Part shown: in pieces, positions 41,941-51,464 of the stretch
Position numbering within the stretch: the stretch's first letter is position 1
Layout of the letters: every line of letters begins with the position of its first letter
Assembly (NCBI GenBank): GCA_001801465.1
Contig: MGXT01000026.1
Coordinates: 1 to 64,000 of the forward strand
Direction of reading: 5' to 3'
DNA: 64,000 nt
From: Gammaproteobacteria bacterium RIFCSPHIGHO2_12_FULL_35_23
Lineage (GTDB): Bacteria > Pseudomonadota > Gammaproteobacteria > UBA12402
Notes under the pieces: model-generated
The model's input: the letters and a program-made list of their open reading frames with translations, nothing else
Database searches by the model: none
What the model was told of the DNA's origin: nothing
Translations under genes and position numbers: made by a program

Positions 41941-43846
41941 ATGTTAAGAATAATACAATGGGTAAAAGATGCTGCCATAGCAAGCCTTGTTCAAGCAAAT
42001 ACCTACATTAAGCAAATTTTTCCAACTTTACACCAAGCTATAGCTGATATACCTGAAGCAATTCATGAAACAACTTCTCTTATTGCAACCAATAATAGAA
42101 TTAATGCCTTATTTAAAAGTAGTTTGATTATTAATGCAATACGCTATGCATTACCTATTAGTCTTATCAAAATAGGTAAAACAACCGCAATAAATTCAAT
42201 AAGTTACTACTGTGATTTAAAGGATGAAAATAAGCTTACTTTAGAAACTACTTTTGATTATACAGTTTTATTAGTCTGGTATAGTCAAAACTATTTACGT
42301 ATGGTCGTTCACAACATAATTTTATCAATTGCTGGCATTATTGAAATCAATAATGCAATAAAACAAGAGGAGACTGTAAGGGTTAGTTATGAAGAAGCCT
42401 CTACTACTGAAACTAGTAAAAAATAACTAATTCTTGATGCAATTAGTCTAGGCGTACATTATCTATCAGGCTCTTTGGCAATTATTTTATTAAAAAAATG
42501 TTTAGATTTTATTCCTATAATCGGTCCTTTAATGGCTTTTATGCTAGGTTGTTATTGGTTAGGAGTAGTAAATTTTCAGTATGTATTAGATCGTCATGAA
42601 ATTCCCCCTGGCCAGCAAATAATGAGACTATCAAACAATAAAAGCAGAAATTTTGTATTAGAAGCAATATTTGAAATAGCCCTAAAAATTATCAGTCTCT
42701 TACTTCCAATTGAATGGTATATTGCAGCCAGGCAAACCCACTCAGAACGCTTTTGTGGAAAGCTTAAATGGCAAATTTAGAAATGAATGTTTGAGTCAAC
42801 ACTGGTTTCAATCCATCGATGAAGCACGTGATAAAATTCAGCAATGGCAGTATCACTATAATCATGAGCGACCACATAGCGCATTAAATTATATGTCACC
42901 TGTTGCGTTTGCTAAACAGGCCGCATAAAATGAAAAATCTCATCATTGCTGTGGTACTACAATGGGGAGAAGGTCACCTTCTTCACCATTTATTCATTTT
43001 ATTTTAATAAGCAGCTTAAAGTTTAAAGAGCTATTAATCTACTGTTTGTCACAATCATTAATCACAAAAATATTATTTAAATTAACCCCAGAAGAACTGC
43101 ATAATATAGATAATTTTATAAACTCCAAATTTATGAAGCCCTATGCAGAAATTACCTATGCCCAAATAGAAGAGATTATTCTTGCTATTAAAAATATTAG
43201 AACACATCCTGCTTTTACTATTGTTAAGCATACCTTACAAATGCCGATAATTGGAAGAATGATTATTTTATCTGGTGCATTAATCTGTGATCAACTTGAA
43301 ATTCCCAAAGATCTTTTTAAGCTGTTAACTGATATTATCACTAAGTGGGAAATAGAAAATATTCTAGCAAAATTAGAACACTTTATAGCAACCCATGAAA
43401 TTACTCACACCGTTATCATATTTGATAACTTAATAGATACTCAGCGCGGCACAGGCCAAAGTAGCGCTGCTTCCATTTCCTTAACACCTTTGATTGTTGA
43501 AGAATACCCTCCTCCTGGTTCTTTACCTGTAACTTCCTTACCTACTAGACCCTTTATATCTAGACAGGCTAGTGAAAGAGCAAATAGATTTGGTAGACAC
43601 CCAATTTTTAGTTCTTTAACTTCTTCAGCTTCAGCAATAGACACCACCTCCTTAAATGCTATTCGAGCAAGATCTGCAATTCGACAGAGCGAAAGACTTA
43701 CATTGTTGGCAAGAAGAGAAGAAGAAAGAGATACTGAAGATACAATTGATGACTGGTCTAAAATTAATGAGCACGAAAAAGCAGCAGCTCTCTTAGCAAC
43801 TGAAGGTGCACAAACTAGAGCAGAGAGCCCATTCTTATTTAGTTAA
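41941..43846 (+). pseudogene. Large unknown protein gene broken by a stop and an IS3 fragment
   Basis: A 161-codon frame from 41941 (start MLRIIQWVKDAAIASLVQAN) ends at TAA 42424-42426. The same frame then stays open from 42427 (LILDAISLGVHYLSG, LDFIPIIGPLMAFMLGCYWL) to about 42718, where an IS3 fragment begins. From about 42977 the host sense resumes in another frame (HFILISSLKFKELLIYCL) and runs to a stop at 43846. The whole would be about 560 residues: hydrophobic central helices, then a Ser/Pro-rich tail with many Arg and Glu (GTGQSSAASISLTPLI, ARREEERDTEDTIDDWSK). I recognise no family. A membrane-targeting effector is possible but unsupported. Confidence 0.6.
42719..42976 (+). mobile_element. 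3' fragment of an IS3-family insertion sequence
   Basis: Plus-strand codons (best seen in the 42710-42928 frame) read GILQPGKPTQNAFVESLNG, KFRNECLSQHWFQSIDEAR and HYNHERPHSALNYMSP, the C-terminal integrase-core end of an IS3 OrfB, stopping at TAA near 42928. About 50 bp of non-coding end sequence follows to near AATGGGGAGAAGGTCA. The rest of the transposase and the other end are missing, so the left junction must come from a deletion. Confidence 0.82.
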
Positions 43847-43861
43847 ATTAGTTTAAATTAC

Positions 43862-45058
43862 TTATTTAAATAGCTTTTCTATTCTATTAACAATGTATTC
43901 TGCTATCAATAATGAAGCCGTTGCAGCGGGAGATGGTGCATTACAAACATGTAAACTACGTCTACCTTCTACAAAATAAAAATCATTGACCAAATTACCG
44001 CTATTATCTAAGGCTTGTGCTCTAATACCAGCAGTATAATATTTTATATCTCTTTCTCTTATATCAGGAATATAAGCTTGAAGCTGTTTTAAATATAAAG
44101 ATTTAATTCTCGATAAAAACCATTCATTTAGTCCCGTTTGCCAATATTTTAAAATGAACTTCCAAAAGCCATTATAATTAATTATCTCTATGCTATCTTT
44201 AAAATTAAAACTACCTCTTCTATAGCCCTCTCTGGCTAATCCTAATAAAGCATTAGGCCCTATTTTAATAACCTCATTAACCCCTCGACTAAAATGTACT
44301 CCTAAAAAAGGTAGTTTAGGATCAGGTACCGGGTAAATTAAGCCTTTAACCAAATAATTTTTATTTGAATTTAGTTTTTGAAACTCTCCTCTAAAAGGCA
44401 CGATTTTAATTGTTAAGGGGCACCCTGCAAGCTTTGCCAAACGATCACTCTGTAACCCTGCGCAAGCTATTAACCACTGTGCAACAAATAGGCCTTGATC
44501 AGTCTCAACATTAATATGCTCTTTTTCTTCAATAATATTTAAGACTTTATGTCCCAATTTTATTTCTACGTTTCTCTTTTTAAGTAGTTCAGCGTATTTT
44601 TTACAAACCTCAATAAAATCAACTACGCTTGTATTTGGCACATAAATACCCGCTAAAGCTGTTAAATAAGGTTCAATTTCTTTAATTTCTTCTTGTCCTA
44701 ATTTTTTTAACTGCAGCCCATTTTGTAAGCCTCGCTCATATAGGTTATTTAAAATTGGCAGCTCTTTCTCTTTAACAGCTGCAATTACTTTTCCACAGCG
44801 ACGATAAGGCACTTGATATTCTTCGCAAAATTCAACCATCTTTTGGCAACCTTTTGCTGCAAACTGCGCTTTCAAACTACCTGGTGGATAATAAATACCT
44901 GAATGAATAACTCCACTATTATGACCACTTTGATCAGCAGCTAAGCTACTTGCTTTATCTAGTATTAATATCTTTTTATCAGGATAACGTTTGTTTAATT
45001 CTAAACCAGTTGCTAAACCGACTATACCTGTACCAATTATTATAAAATCATAAGTCAT
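43862..45058 (-). CDS. lhgO: L-2-hydroxyglutarate oxidase / dehydrogenase
   Basis: A 398-residue FAD-dependent DAO-family oxidoreductase that oxidises L-2-hydroxyglutarate to 2-oxoglutarate. The FAD-binding motif is IIIGTGIVGLATGLEL (about 6-21), followed by LILDKASSLAADQSGHNSG and VIHSGIYYPPGSLKA, which is diagnostic of LhgO/L2HGDH. Later segments GIYVPNTSVVDFIEVCKKYA, VPFRGEFQKL and the C-terminal GIRAQALDNSGNLVNDF match the family. It is membrane-associated in E. coli, feeding electrons to the quinone pool. It converges with the broken 41941-43846 gene. Confidence 0.93.
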   Translation of the reverse strand: MTYDFIIIGTGIVGLATGLELNKRYPDKKILILDKASSLAADQSGHNSGVIHSGIYYPPGSLKAQFAAKGCQKMVEFCEEYQVPYRRCGKVIAAVKEKELPILNNLYERGLQNGLQLKKLGQEEIKEIEPYLTALAGIYVPNTSVVDFIEVCKKYAELLKKRNVEIKLGHKVLNIIEEKEHINVETDQGLFVAQWLIACAGLQSDRLAKLAGCPLTIKIVPFRGEFQKLNSNKNYLVKGLIYPVPDPKLPFLGVHFSRGVNEVIKIGPNALLGLAREGYRRGSFNFKDSIEIINYNGFWKFILKYWQTGLNEWFLSRIKSLYLKQLQAYIPDIRERDIKYYTAGIRAQALDNSGNLVNDFYFVEGRRSLHVCNAPSPAATASLLIAEYIVNRIEKLFK

Positions 45059-45170
45059 TTAATTTATCCTTTGACCACCTTTAGGATAGGAACTTAACAA
45101 TTCATTTACTTGAAAGCAAATATTTTTATTTTCTCTCATTCAATATATAATTGTAAAAGGAGAAAATCTT

Positions 45171-46388
45171 ATGGAACAAAATACGGTCCCACTAGCCTTA
45201 TTTGATGCCCTTGAACACATGGAGGAAACTTCAAAAAATATCAGCAACAACTACCAACATGAAAATGATTTTCATTATACTGTTAATTTTTTAAAATGCT
45301 ATGTAGGAAGCCAAGGTACATTCAACTCCTATCGACGTGAGGTTGAAAGATTATTACACTGGTCATGGCTTGTTGCTAAAAAATCAATCATTGAATTGAG
45401 GCGCGATGATATTGAGGCCTTCATACGTTTTTGTCAAAAACCACCCCTTACCTGGATAGGCACTAAAAAAGCACCTCGTTTTATATTGTTACAAGGGAAA
45501 AGAATTCAAAACTCAGACTGGCGTCCTTTTGTAGCTACCGTTTCAAAATTTGCTCATCGTAAAGGTCAAAAACCTAATGTAAATAAGTTTCAACTATCGC
45601 AAGGTGCTATCAAAGAAATTTTTGCAATTTTAAGCAGCCTATATAATTATTTACTGCAGGAAGAATATGCTACTATGAATCCTGTAGCGCTAATTCGTCA
45701 AAAAAGTAAATTTATAAGAAAACAACAAGGGCATAGCAAAATAAGACGGCTCTCTGCTTTACAGTGGCAATATGTAATTAATACCGTAGAAAAACTAGCT
45801 GAGCATAACCCAAAATCACATGAGCGCACTCTTTTCATTATGTCTGCTCTGTATTCAATGTACTTACGGATATCCGAATTATCTGCAAATGAACGCTGGC
45901 AACCTAAAATGAATGATTTTCAGCGTGATCATGATGGCAACTGGTGGTTTACAACTGTGGGTAAAGGCAACAAAGAGCGACAAATTGCTGTAAGCGATGC
46001 CATGTTAGAAGCTTTAAAACGCTGGCGAAGCTATTTAGGCCTTACAACGCTTCCTTCACCAGCTGATAATTCACCTCTATTGCCTAAAGCAAAAGGTCAA
46101 GGATCCATTACTAGTACAACCTATATTCGAGAGATTGTACAAAAATGTTTTGATTTTGCTGTTGATAACCTTAAAAAAGATGGTTATCAAGAAGAAGCAG
46201 AAACGTTGTTAGAAGCAACTGTTCACTGGTTAAGACATACCGGAATTTCTGAAGATGTTAAGCACAGACCACGAGAACATGTTAGAGATGATGCTGGACA
46301 TAGTACCAGTGCTATTACAGATAAATACATAGATATTGAGTTAAAAGAAAGACACCGTTCAGCTAAAAAAAAGATCATTATTACTTAA
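45171..46388 (+). CDS. Tyrosine recombinase (phage-integrase family)
   Basis: A 405-residue site-specific recombinase. The N-terminal core-binding domain spans about 45-175 (FNSYRREVERLLHWSWL, YNYLLQEEYATMNPV). The catalytic domain has the first Arg in YSMYLRISELSANE, a beta-hairpin Lys in TVGKGNKERQIAV, the H-x-x-R box HWLRHTGISEDV, and the final His and Tyr in DAGHSTSAITDKYIDIEL. The AGGAG site is eight bases before the ATG. It stands alone: no excisionase, no tRNA and no attachment repeats were found. It could be a leftover of an integrated element or a resident resolvase-like enzyme. It overlaps the convergent LysR gene by 8 bp. Confidence 0.88.
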   Translation: MEQNTVPLALFDALEHMEETSKNISNNYQHENDFHYTVNFLKCYVGSQGTFNSYRREVERLLHWSWLVAKKSIIELRRDDIEAFIRFCQKPPLTWIGTKKAPRFILLQGKRIQNSDWRPFVATVSKFAHRKGQKPNVNKFQLSQGAIKEIFAILSSLYNYLLQEEYATMNPVALIRQKSKFIRKQQGHSKIRRLSALQWQYVINTVEKLAEHNPKSHERTLFIMSALYSMYLRISELSANERWQPKMNDFQRDHDGNWWFTTVGKGNKERQIAVSDAMLEALKRWRSYLGLTTLPSPADNSPLLPKAKGQGSITSTTYIREIVQKCFDFAVDNLKKDGYQEEAETLLEATVHWLRHTGISEDVKHRPREHVRDDAGHSTSAITDKYIDIELKERHRSAKKKIIIT

Positions 46389-47244
46389 TTGAGTTTATTA
46401 TTGCAGAAAAATAGGCAGGTGGCTCAGGCCTTTCATACCAGGCTAATACTGACTCTACCTGTAACGTTTTTCCAGAGTTCAATACGATCAACTTGTCATT
46501 ATCTAAATAAGGTTTTGCAAATTCTTTTGGTAAAGCTGTATAACCTAATCCTTCAATGACTAACATTGCCAGGCTTTCTGTTCGATTAATAAAATGACGA
46601 CTATGCTGAGCCTCAGCAAATAAATCATAATATTTTAAATAATTAAATGTAACTTGATCAGAAGGATTAAAATCAATAATTCTTTCATTTTTAATTATTT
46701 CTTTAGTTTTTCTTCCCCTCCAGGTAGAGGGTCCAACTAAAATATATTCTTCTGCAGCAAGTTCTTTACATGACATTTCTTTTGCTACATCTTGAGTTTG
46801 TAAAATAGCTAAATCACAATGACCAGCTCGTAACTCCTGATGCCTATTTTCATTATCATTAATTGCAAAATGTAGTAATAAGTTCGGATATTTTTTCATA
46901 ACCGGTAAACAATTATAAATAATTCTTGAGCGCATAATACTTGTGGGACCAGAAATAGATAACTGCACTTCAGACTTAGTACCAGCTCCTTGAATAACAG
47001 CTAAAGCCTCTCCCTCTAACTCTTTTGCAGCATTACAGTACCGTAACAATGCTTCGCCTTCCGAAGTTAAAACCATCCCTCTTCGAGTTCTAACAAATAA
47101 TGTGGTACGTAGCTTTGTTTCAAGAGTACGTAGTCGTTGTGTTACTGCCGTTTGAGTTAAATATAAAGATTCGGCAGCACTGTGTACAGTTCCATATTCC
47201 ACTATCGCCATAAAGGCTTGCAATTGTTGGCTTAGTAAACTCAT
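46381..47244 (-). CDS. argP: LysR-family regulator, ArgP-like
   Basis: A 287-residue LysR regulator. The N-terminal winged helix-turn-helix reads LQAFMAIVEYGTVHSAAESL then YLTQTAVTQRLRTLETKLRT (about 7-46). The effector domain includes VQLSISGPTSIMRSRII and EEYILVGPSTWRGRKTKEII, similar to ArgP (IciA), which controls the lysine/arginine exporter argO. No argO gene is adjacent here. The downstream DUF397 gene is divergent, 92 bp away. The ArgP label is a family resemblance; another LysR subgroup is possible. Confidence 0.75.
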   Translation of the reverse strand: MSLLSQQLQAFMAIVEYGTVHSAAESLYLTQTAVTQRLRTLETKLRTTLFVRTRRGMVLTSEGEALLRYCNAAKELEGEALAVIQGAGTKSEVQLSISGPTSIMRSRIIYNCLPVMKKYPNLLLHFAINDNENRHQELRAGHCDLAILQTQDVAKEMSCKELAAEEYILVGPSTWRGRKTKEIIKNERIIDFNPSDQVTFNYLKYYDLFAEAQHSRHFINRTESLAMLVIEGLGYTALPKEFAKPYLDNDKLIVLNSGKTLQVESVLAWYERPEPPAYFSAIINSIK

Positions 47245-47336
47245 TTTTTTCTATCAAATAATAAAATTAATTTATTATTCTTATAGCAAATTTTAAGCTA
47301 CATTACAACTGTATCATAAAAATAAAGGGGGAAATT

Positions 47337-47540
47337 ATGAAAAAAGTCAAATTTAATGAATCTGATTTTGTAACATCTTCTTGGTGCCCGGTACCAGGAC
47401 GTTGTGTTAAAGTCGCTCACAAAGTTGGTATTATTGCTGTCGCAGATAGCAAAAACCCGAAGCAAGAAGCATTGCAATTTGATAAAAATGAATGGCAAGC
47501 TTTTATTATAGGTGTCAAAAATGATGAGTTTGACTATTAA
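47337..47540 (+). CDS. DUF397 small protein
   Basis: A 67-residue protein matching DUF397 in layout: FNESDFVTSSWCPVPGRCVK (usually W-x-K-S-S-x-S-x-x-x-x-x-C-V-E-V-A), then VGIIAVADSKNPKQEALQF (the V-x-x-x-D-S-K-x-P motif) and NEWQAFIIGVKNDEFDY (the terminal W-x-x-F-x-x-G-V-x-x-G-E-F-D). The family is typical of actinomycetes, where it often pairs with an XRE regulator; here it stands alone in a gammaproteobacterial setting. A good ribosome site (AAGGGGGA) precedes the ATG. Its function is unknown. Confidence 0.85.
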   Translation: MKKVKFNESDFVTSSWCPVPGRCVKVAHKVGIIAVADSKNPKQEALQFDKNEWQAFIIGVKNDEFDY

Positions 47541-47569
47541 CTCTAATTATAGAAGCTATATCGCCACTG

Positions 47570-49084
47570 CTAATGCTTTGGCGGTATAGAACTACTAATG
47601 CTATGATGAAGATGAAGAAGATTCTTAATTTTAGGAATAAACAAACTCAGCATTAAGCCTAGTAAAATACTAAAGACTCCTAAATAGAAAAAATATTTCA
47701 TATAAATAGGATTAGTAATAATCGAGCTTGTGACATTATCTTTTATATTAGTAAAATTAGCTAGGTAGCCTGATAGTACTGCCCCAAACCCAATAAATAG
47801 TGTCCAAACACCCATTAAAACTCCATCCTTACCCTCAGGTGAAAGTCGCCCAACCATGGCAAAGCCAATAGGTGAAAGCAACATTTCGCCCAAAGTAAGA
47901 AAAGCATACCCAAAAACAATCCAAAAAGGATTAACTAAATGGTTTAAATTAAAATTTGCAGCACCTGTTCCAATTGCAAAAACTATATAGCCTAAGCCCA
48001 TTGAAATAAGAGCCAACGTAAATTTAGTAGGTAAAGAAGGATTACGGCCCCTATCACTTAAATAATGCCACAACCAACTTAAAATAAGCCCAAAAACAAC
48101 CACTCCAAAAGGATCTAAACCAAAAAAAGTTGCAGGATGAATAGTAATTCCAAAAATATTTCGGTTTACATTAAACTCTGCAAAAATAGTCATTAAAGAA
48201 GCTTCTAACATATAAAGAGACCAAAAGAATCCTGAAATAACTGTTAAGATCAAAAAAGCCCGTAACTTTGTTTTTGAGAATTGATTAGAAAGCTTGTTTG
48301 AATAAGCAATTATCCAAATACAAACTCCTACAACCAAAATCCATAATAAAACTTCATTTAAAATAGGATAAATTAATAACGGCATAATAATTACAGCCAA
48401 AATCAACAACATAAGTATCAAGATACTTAATGATTTAGATTTAGAAAGCTTAGATTGCTGCACTGCTCTCTTTTTTGAGTAAATAGTCAATTTTTTATTT
48501 GTAAAAAATACAATAACTAGACTAATAAATAGTGCAAGATCAGTTAATGCAAAGGCCGTACTATAATTAAAAATTTCCACAACTGAACCTAATGAAACCG
48601 TAGCAGTTATGCTACCTAAATTAAATAGCAAATAGAATATTGTATAACCGCTATCACGTCTTTTATCTTCTTTCGCATACATTAAGCCTACTAAACATAA
48701 AAAAGAAGGGGTTGTTACACCATAACCTACAATAAATAAGGCTATTCCTAAATAAAATAATGTTGCATAATGGAAACATATTAAAAAAAATCCAATCAAA
48801 CTTATTATAATTCCTAGTATTGTCGAGTTTTTATACCCAAATTTATCAGAAACATATCCTCCGGCTAATGGCAAAGTAAAAATGAGCGCATTATAAGCCG
48901 CATAGAGTAAATAGGCAGCCGAAGTTTTTAAATGCAGTTGATCAATACCATAAAGAACAATTAAAACGTTTACACCAATATAAGCAAATATATATAAGCC
49001 ATAAGATGCGGCTAAATAAAACAATTCTTTAGGATGACCTTTCGAATGAATTTCATTTGCTTCTATAATAGTAACTTCATTCAT
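47570..49084 (-). CDS. POT-family proton-dependent peptide transporter
   Basis: A 504-residue MFS protein with about fourteen hydrophobic segments. The N-terminal region (ELFYLAASYGLYIFAYIGVN) corresponds to the E-R-F-Y/S motif of TM1, and GGYVSDKFGYKNSTILG is the MFS loop 2-3. GYTIFYLLFNLGSITATVSL and the second-half LGEMLLSPIGFAMVGRLSPE with GVLMGVWTLFIGFGAV are POT/PTR2-type signatures. It imports di- and tripeptides with protons. It lies 16 bp downstream of the Ntn-hydrolase gene on the same strand, so uptake and periplasmic amide hydrolysis may be linked. Confidence 0.9.
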   Translation of the reverse strand: MNEVTIIEANEIHSKGHPKELFYLAASYGLYIFAYIGVNVLIVLYGIDQLHLKTSAAYLLYAAYNALIFTLPLAGGYVSDKFGYKNSTILGIIISLIGFFLICFHYATLFYLGIALFIVGYGVTTPSFLCLVGLMYAKEDKRRDSGYTIFYLLFNLGSITATVSLGSVVEIFNYSTAFALTDLALFISLVIVFFTNKKLTIYSKKRAVQQSKLSKSKSLSILILMLLILAVIIMPLLIYPILNEVLLWILVVGVCIWIIAYSNKLSNQFSKTKLRAFLILTVISGFFWSLYMLEASLMTIFAEFNVNRNIFGITIHPATFFGLDPFGVVVFGLILSWLWHYLSDRGRNPSLPTKFTLALISMGLGYIVFAIGTGAANFNLNHLVNPFWIVFGYAFLTLGEMLLSPIGFAMVGRLSPEGKDGVLMGVWTLFIGFGAVLSGYLANFTNIKDNVTSSIITNPIYMKYFFYLGVFSILLGLMLSLFIPKIKNLLHLHHSISSSIPPKH

Positions 49085-49100
49085 ATATTTTCCTATAAAC

Positions 49101-50102
49101 TTACTTTAAAGGCTTAAAATTACTTGTAATATCACCAGCACTAGGCTGGCTCAAATCTAATATTTTTATCGGCTGACTGTTAGCAAAATTTATTTCATTA
49201 AAATTAATAACTCGTATTGCTGGATACTGCAGCGTACGAAAAAATATTTGTTTTGTAGTAGTGTCATAGACAATGCTCCACTGTGTGGGTGACTCAGATT
49301 TTATAGGTTCACTAACATTTTTTAAAATTGAAAATACATAATTCACTGCTTGTTGCATAGTATAATTATTAATACTTTGTTTTAATAATGACGTTGCACG
49401 AATAAATCGAGCTTGTGAATGGTAATCTATTGGTATATTTAGTTTTCCACCCAGTGTTTTATATTGTTTTAAACATTGCAGAGATTGGTTTAAAACAGAA
49501 TTAGTTAACACAAAATCATTAGCTTGATTTCCTTTTGAAATAACCAGTTTACCGTTTAAATACTCAAAAATTGCATTATTTCCCATTGTATCCTGTACGA
49601 TAAAATGTATTTTAACCGCCTTGCCTTGATATTTTATTGCGACAAGATTAATTTTCGATAATGCAGCAATTACCTGATTAACTGAATTAAAATTGTCCAA
49701 AATATACTGCACTACCATAGTATTATTTAACGAAGGTTTTAATTTATTAGGTTTTGGGTATTGACTGGCCTCTAACCAAAGTGCTGCAGCTACTAATCCT
49801 ACTTGATTCATACCACTTGTCACGACAGCAAAGTTTACTTCATTATTAGCTTTAGCGAAATTAAAGGTTATGCTGCCGTATTGAGCTGTCCATTTTAATG
49901 GTATTTGTCCAGGTGACAACCCTACAGCCTGTCGAGTAATTCCTACTGGACTTATAACAGCAAAACCTTGTCCACTAGACCAATCTAAGTTGTGTCCAAT
50001 TAGTCTATAGTTACTTGCAGTAAGAGTAATATTTGTGCAAGCGTTAGCGTTTAAATAACACCCAATTATAAAAACAATAGTAAAAATACTGAATTTATTC
50101 AT
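49101..50102 (-). CDS. Secreted Ntn hydrolase (penicillin V acylase / choloylglycine hydrolase family)
   Basis: A 333-residue protein with a signal peptide (FSIFTIVFIIGCYLNANA) ending directly before a Cys, so cleavage at A-C exposes the N-terminal nucleophile (CTNITL) of family C59. The following YRLIGHNLDWSSGQGFAV with its conserved Arg/Asp pair and the later TSGMNQVGLVAAALWLEAS match linear-amide C-N hydrolases. Asn in VLTNSVLNQS and a late Arg are consistent. Members cleave penicillin V, bile-salt amides or acyl-homoserine lactones; the substrate here is unknown. It overlaps the pyrD start region by 8 bp. Confidence 0.88.
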   Translation of the reverse strand: MNKFSIFTIVFIIGCYLNANACTNITLTASNYRLIGHNLDWSSGQGFAVISPVGITRQAVGLSPGQIPLKWTAQYGSITFNFAKANNEVNFAVVTSGMNQVGLVAAALWLEASQYPKPNKLKPSLNNTMVVQYILDNFNSVNQVIAALSKINLVAIKYQGKAVKIHFIVQDTMGNNAIFEYLNGKLVISKGNQANDFVLTNSVLNQSLQCLKQYKTLGGKLNIPIDYHSQARFIRATSLLKQSINNYTMQQAVNYVFSILKNVSEPIKSESPTQWSIVYDTTTKQIFFRTLQYPAIRVINFNEINFANSQPIKILDLSQPSAGDITSNFKPLK

Positions 50103-51114
50103 AACTATTTGATTTTAAGATTATTTCTCGAACAAGTTTTGGACCTTGATAAACCAGTCCTGTGTAAATTTGAATCAAGTTTGCGCCAGCTTGAAAACGC
50201 TTTGTTGCTTCATTTACAGAGTCTATACCACCTACAGCAATCACAGCAAGCTTCTTTTCACTGGCTGCAATTACCCACTGTAAAATTTGGGTACTTAATT
50301 CTTTAATAGGTGTTCCACTTAAGCCACCACTTTGGTGTGCATTTTTATATTCACTTACTTCGGGTCGTTGGATACTTGTATTAGTAACAATAATACCCTC
50401 TATTGGTATTTTGATAGCTATAGAAACAATTTCTTGTACTTCAGCTTGAGTAAGATCTGGTGCTATTTTTATTAAAACTGGCAATGACTTATTATAAATT
50501 TTTACAAGCGCATTTCTTTTTTTAATAAAGTTAGTTAATAAATTTATTAAATAAATTTCTGCCTGCAGTTCTCTTAAGCCAGGCGTGTTAGGAGAAGAAA
50601 TATTTAAAGTAACAAAATCAGCATAAGGATAAATTTTAGTAAGACAAAAAATATAGTCTTCATGAGCTTGTGTTAAAGGAGTCTCTTTATTTTTACTAAG
50701 GTTAACACCTACTATACATTTAGTTTTACGCTGCTTTAATTTTTTGACTACATAATCAATCCCTTTATTATTAAATCCCATACGGTTAATCAATGCTTGC
50801 TTTTCTTTTATTCTAAATAGTCTTGGTTTAGGATTACCATATTGGGATTTAGGTGTCACAGCACCCACCTCAATAAATCCAACACCTAAGGCTGCAAGGC
50901 AATCAATATAATCTCCATTTTTATCTAATCCAGCAGCAATACCTACTGGATTATTAAAAGATAATCCCATTATATCAATCGACCTACCATTTATTTTTGG
51001 AAAAACAATTTTAAGTAAGCCGAAAAAATTTAAGATATTTAGAAACGATAAAGTTATCCAATGCGCAACCTCTGGTGATAACATAAATAAAAAATAACGC
51101 AAAACTTTATACAT
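50095..51114 (-). CDS. pyrD: Dihydroorotate dehydrogenase, class 2
   Basis: A 339-residue FMN enzyme that oxidises dihydroorotate to orotate with quinone as acceptor, at the inner membrane. The N-terminal ~40 residues (MYKVLRYFLFMLSPEVAHW) form the membrane-binding helices of class 2. The barrel has NPVGIAAGLDKNGDYIDCLA, IEVGAVTPKSQYGNPKPRLF, NRMGFNNKG, the catalytic Ser region TLNISSPNTPGLRELQ, and VTNTSIQRP and IAVGGIDSVNEA for phosphate binding. It is encoded close to pyrB, pyrI and pyrC, so the window holds most of the middle of UMP synthesis. Confidence 0.95.
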   Translation of the reverse strand: MYKVLRYFLFMLSPEVAHWITLSFLNILNFFGLLKIVFPKINGRSIDIMGLSFNNPVGIAAGLDKNGDYIDCLAALGVGFIEVGAVTPKSQYGNPKPRLFRIKEKQALINRMGFNNKGIDYVVKKLKQRKTKCIVGVNLSKNKETPLTQAHEDYIFCLTKIYPYADFVTLNISSPNTPGLRELQAEIYLINLLTNFIKKRNALVKIYNKSLPVLIKIAPDLTQAEVQEIVSIAIKIPIEGIIVTNTSIQRPEVSEYKNAHQSGGLSGTPIKELSTQILQWVIAASEKKLAVIAVGGIDSVNEATKRFQAGANLIQIYTGLVYQGPKLVREIILKSNSYE

Positions 51115-51123
51115 GATTTATTC

Positions 51124-51456
51124 TTACTGAGTTAAATTTTCCACTTTAGCAGCACAAATTAAATCATTTTCAGTAATTCCCCCAATGGCATGAGTTTGGT
51201 ATTTTACGAGACAACGATTGAAACTTACCTCTAAATCAGGATGATGGCCTTCAACAGTTGCAATCCAAGCTATTGCATTAACAAAAGCCATTGTTTTTGC
51301 ATAGCCTTTAAACTCATAAAGTTTTTTAATTAAATTAAGTTTTTCATCCAGCTCCCAGCCAGGAAGCGCTGAAAGTTGCTTTTTAATTTCAACTATTGAT
51401 AAAGAGCTAATACCACCTTCACATACCTTACAGTGTTTAGTTTCTAAGTTGTTCAT
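51124..51456 (-). CDS. phhB: Pterin-4a-carbinolamine dehydratase
   Basis: A 110-residue enzyme that dehydrates 4a-hydroxytetrahydropterin so that the cofactor of phenylalanine hydroxylase can be recycled. The signature is LPGWELDEKLNLIKKLYEFK, then YAKTMAFVNAIAWIATVEGH with HHPDLEVSFNRCLVKYQTHA, including the catalytic His residues. The ATG at 51456 is chosen because AGGAGG lies four bases upstream; the longer frame begins with a TTG before that site. It follows phhA on the same strand with no more than a few bases between them. Confidence 0.93.
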   Translation of the reverse strand: MNNLETKHCKVCEGGISSLSIVEIKKQLSALPGWELDEKLNLIKKLYEFKGYAKTMAFVNAIAWIATVEGHHPDLEVSFNRCLVKYQTHAIGGITENDLICAAKVENLTQ

Positions 51457-51464
51457 TTTGCCTC

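Noticed and set aside
45059..46388. Genomic island boundaries around the tyrosine recombinase
   Set aside because: No tRNA, direct repeats or phage-type genes are visible; the flanking genes look like ordinary chromosome.
47298..47498. Antisense frame over the DUF397 gene
   Set aside because: No family resemblance and no ribosome site; the plus-strand frame matches DUF397 and has a good ribosome site.
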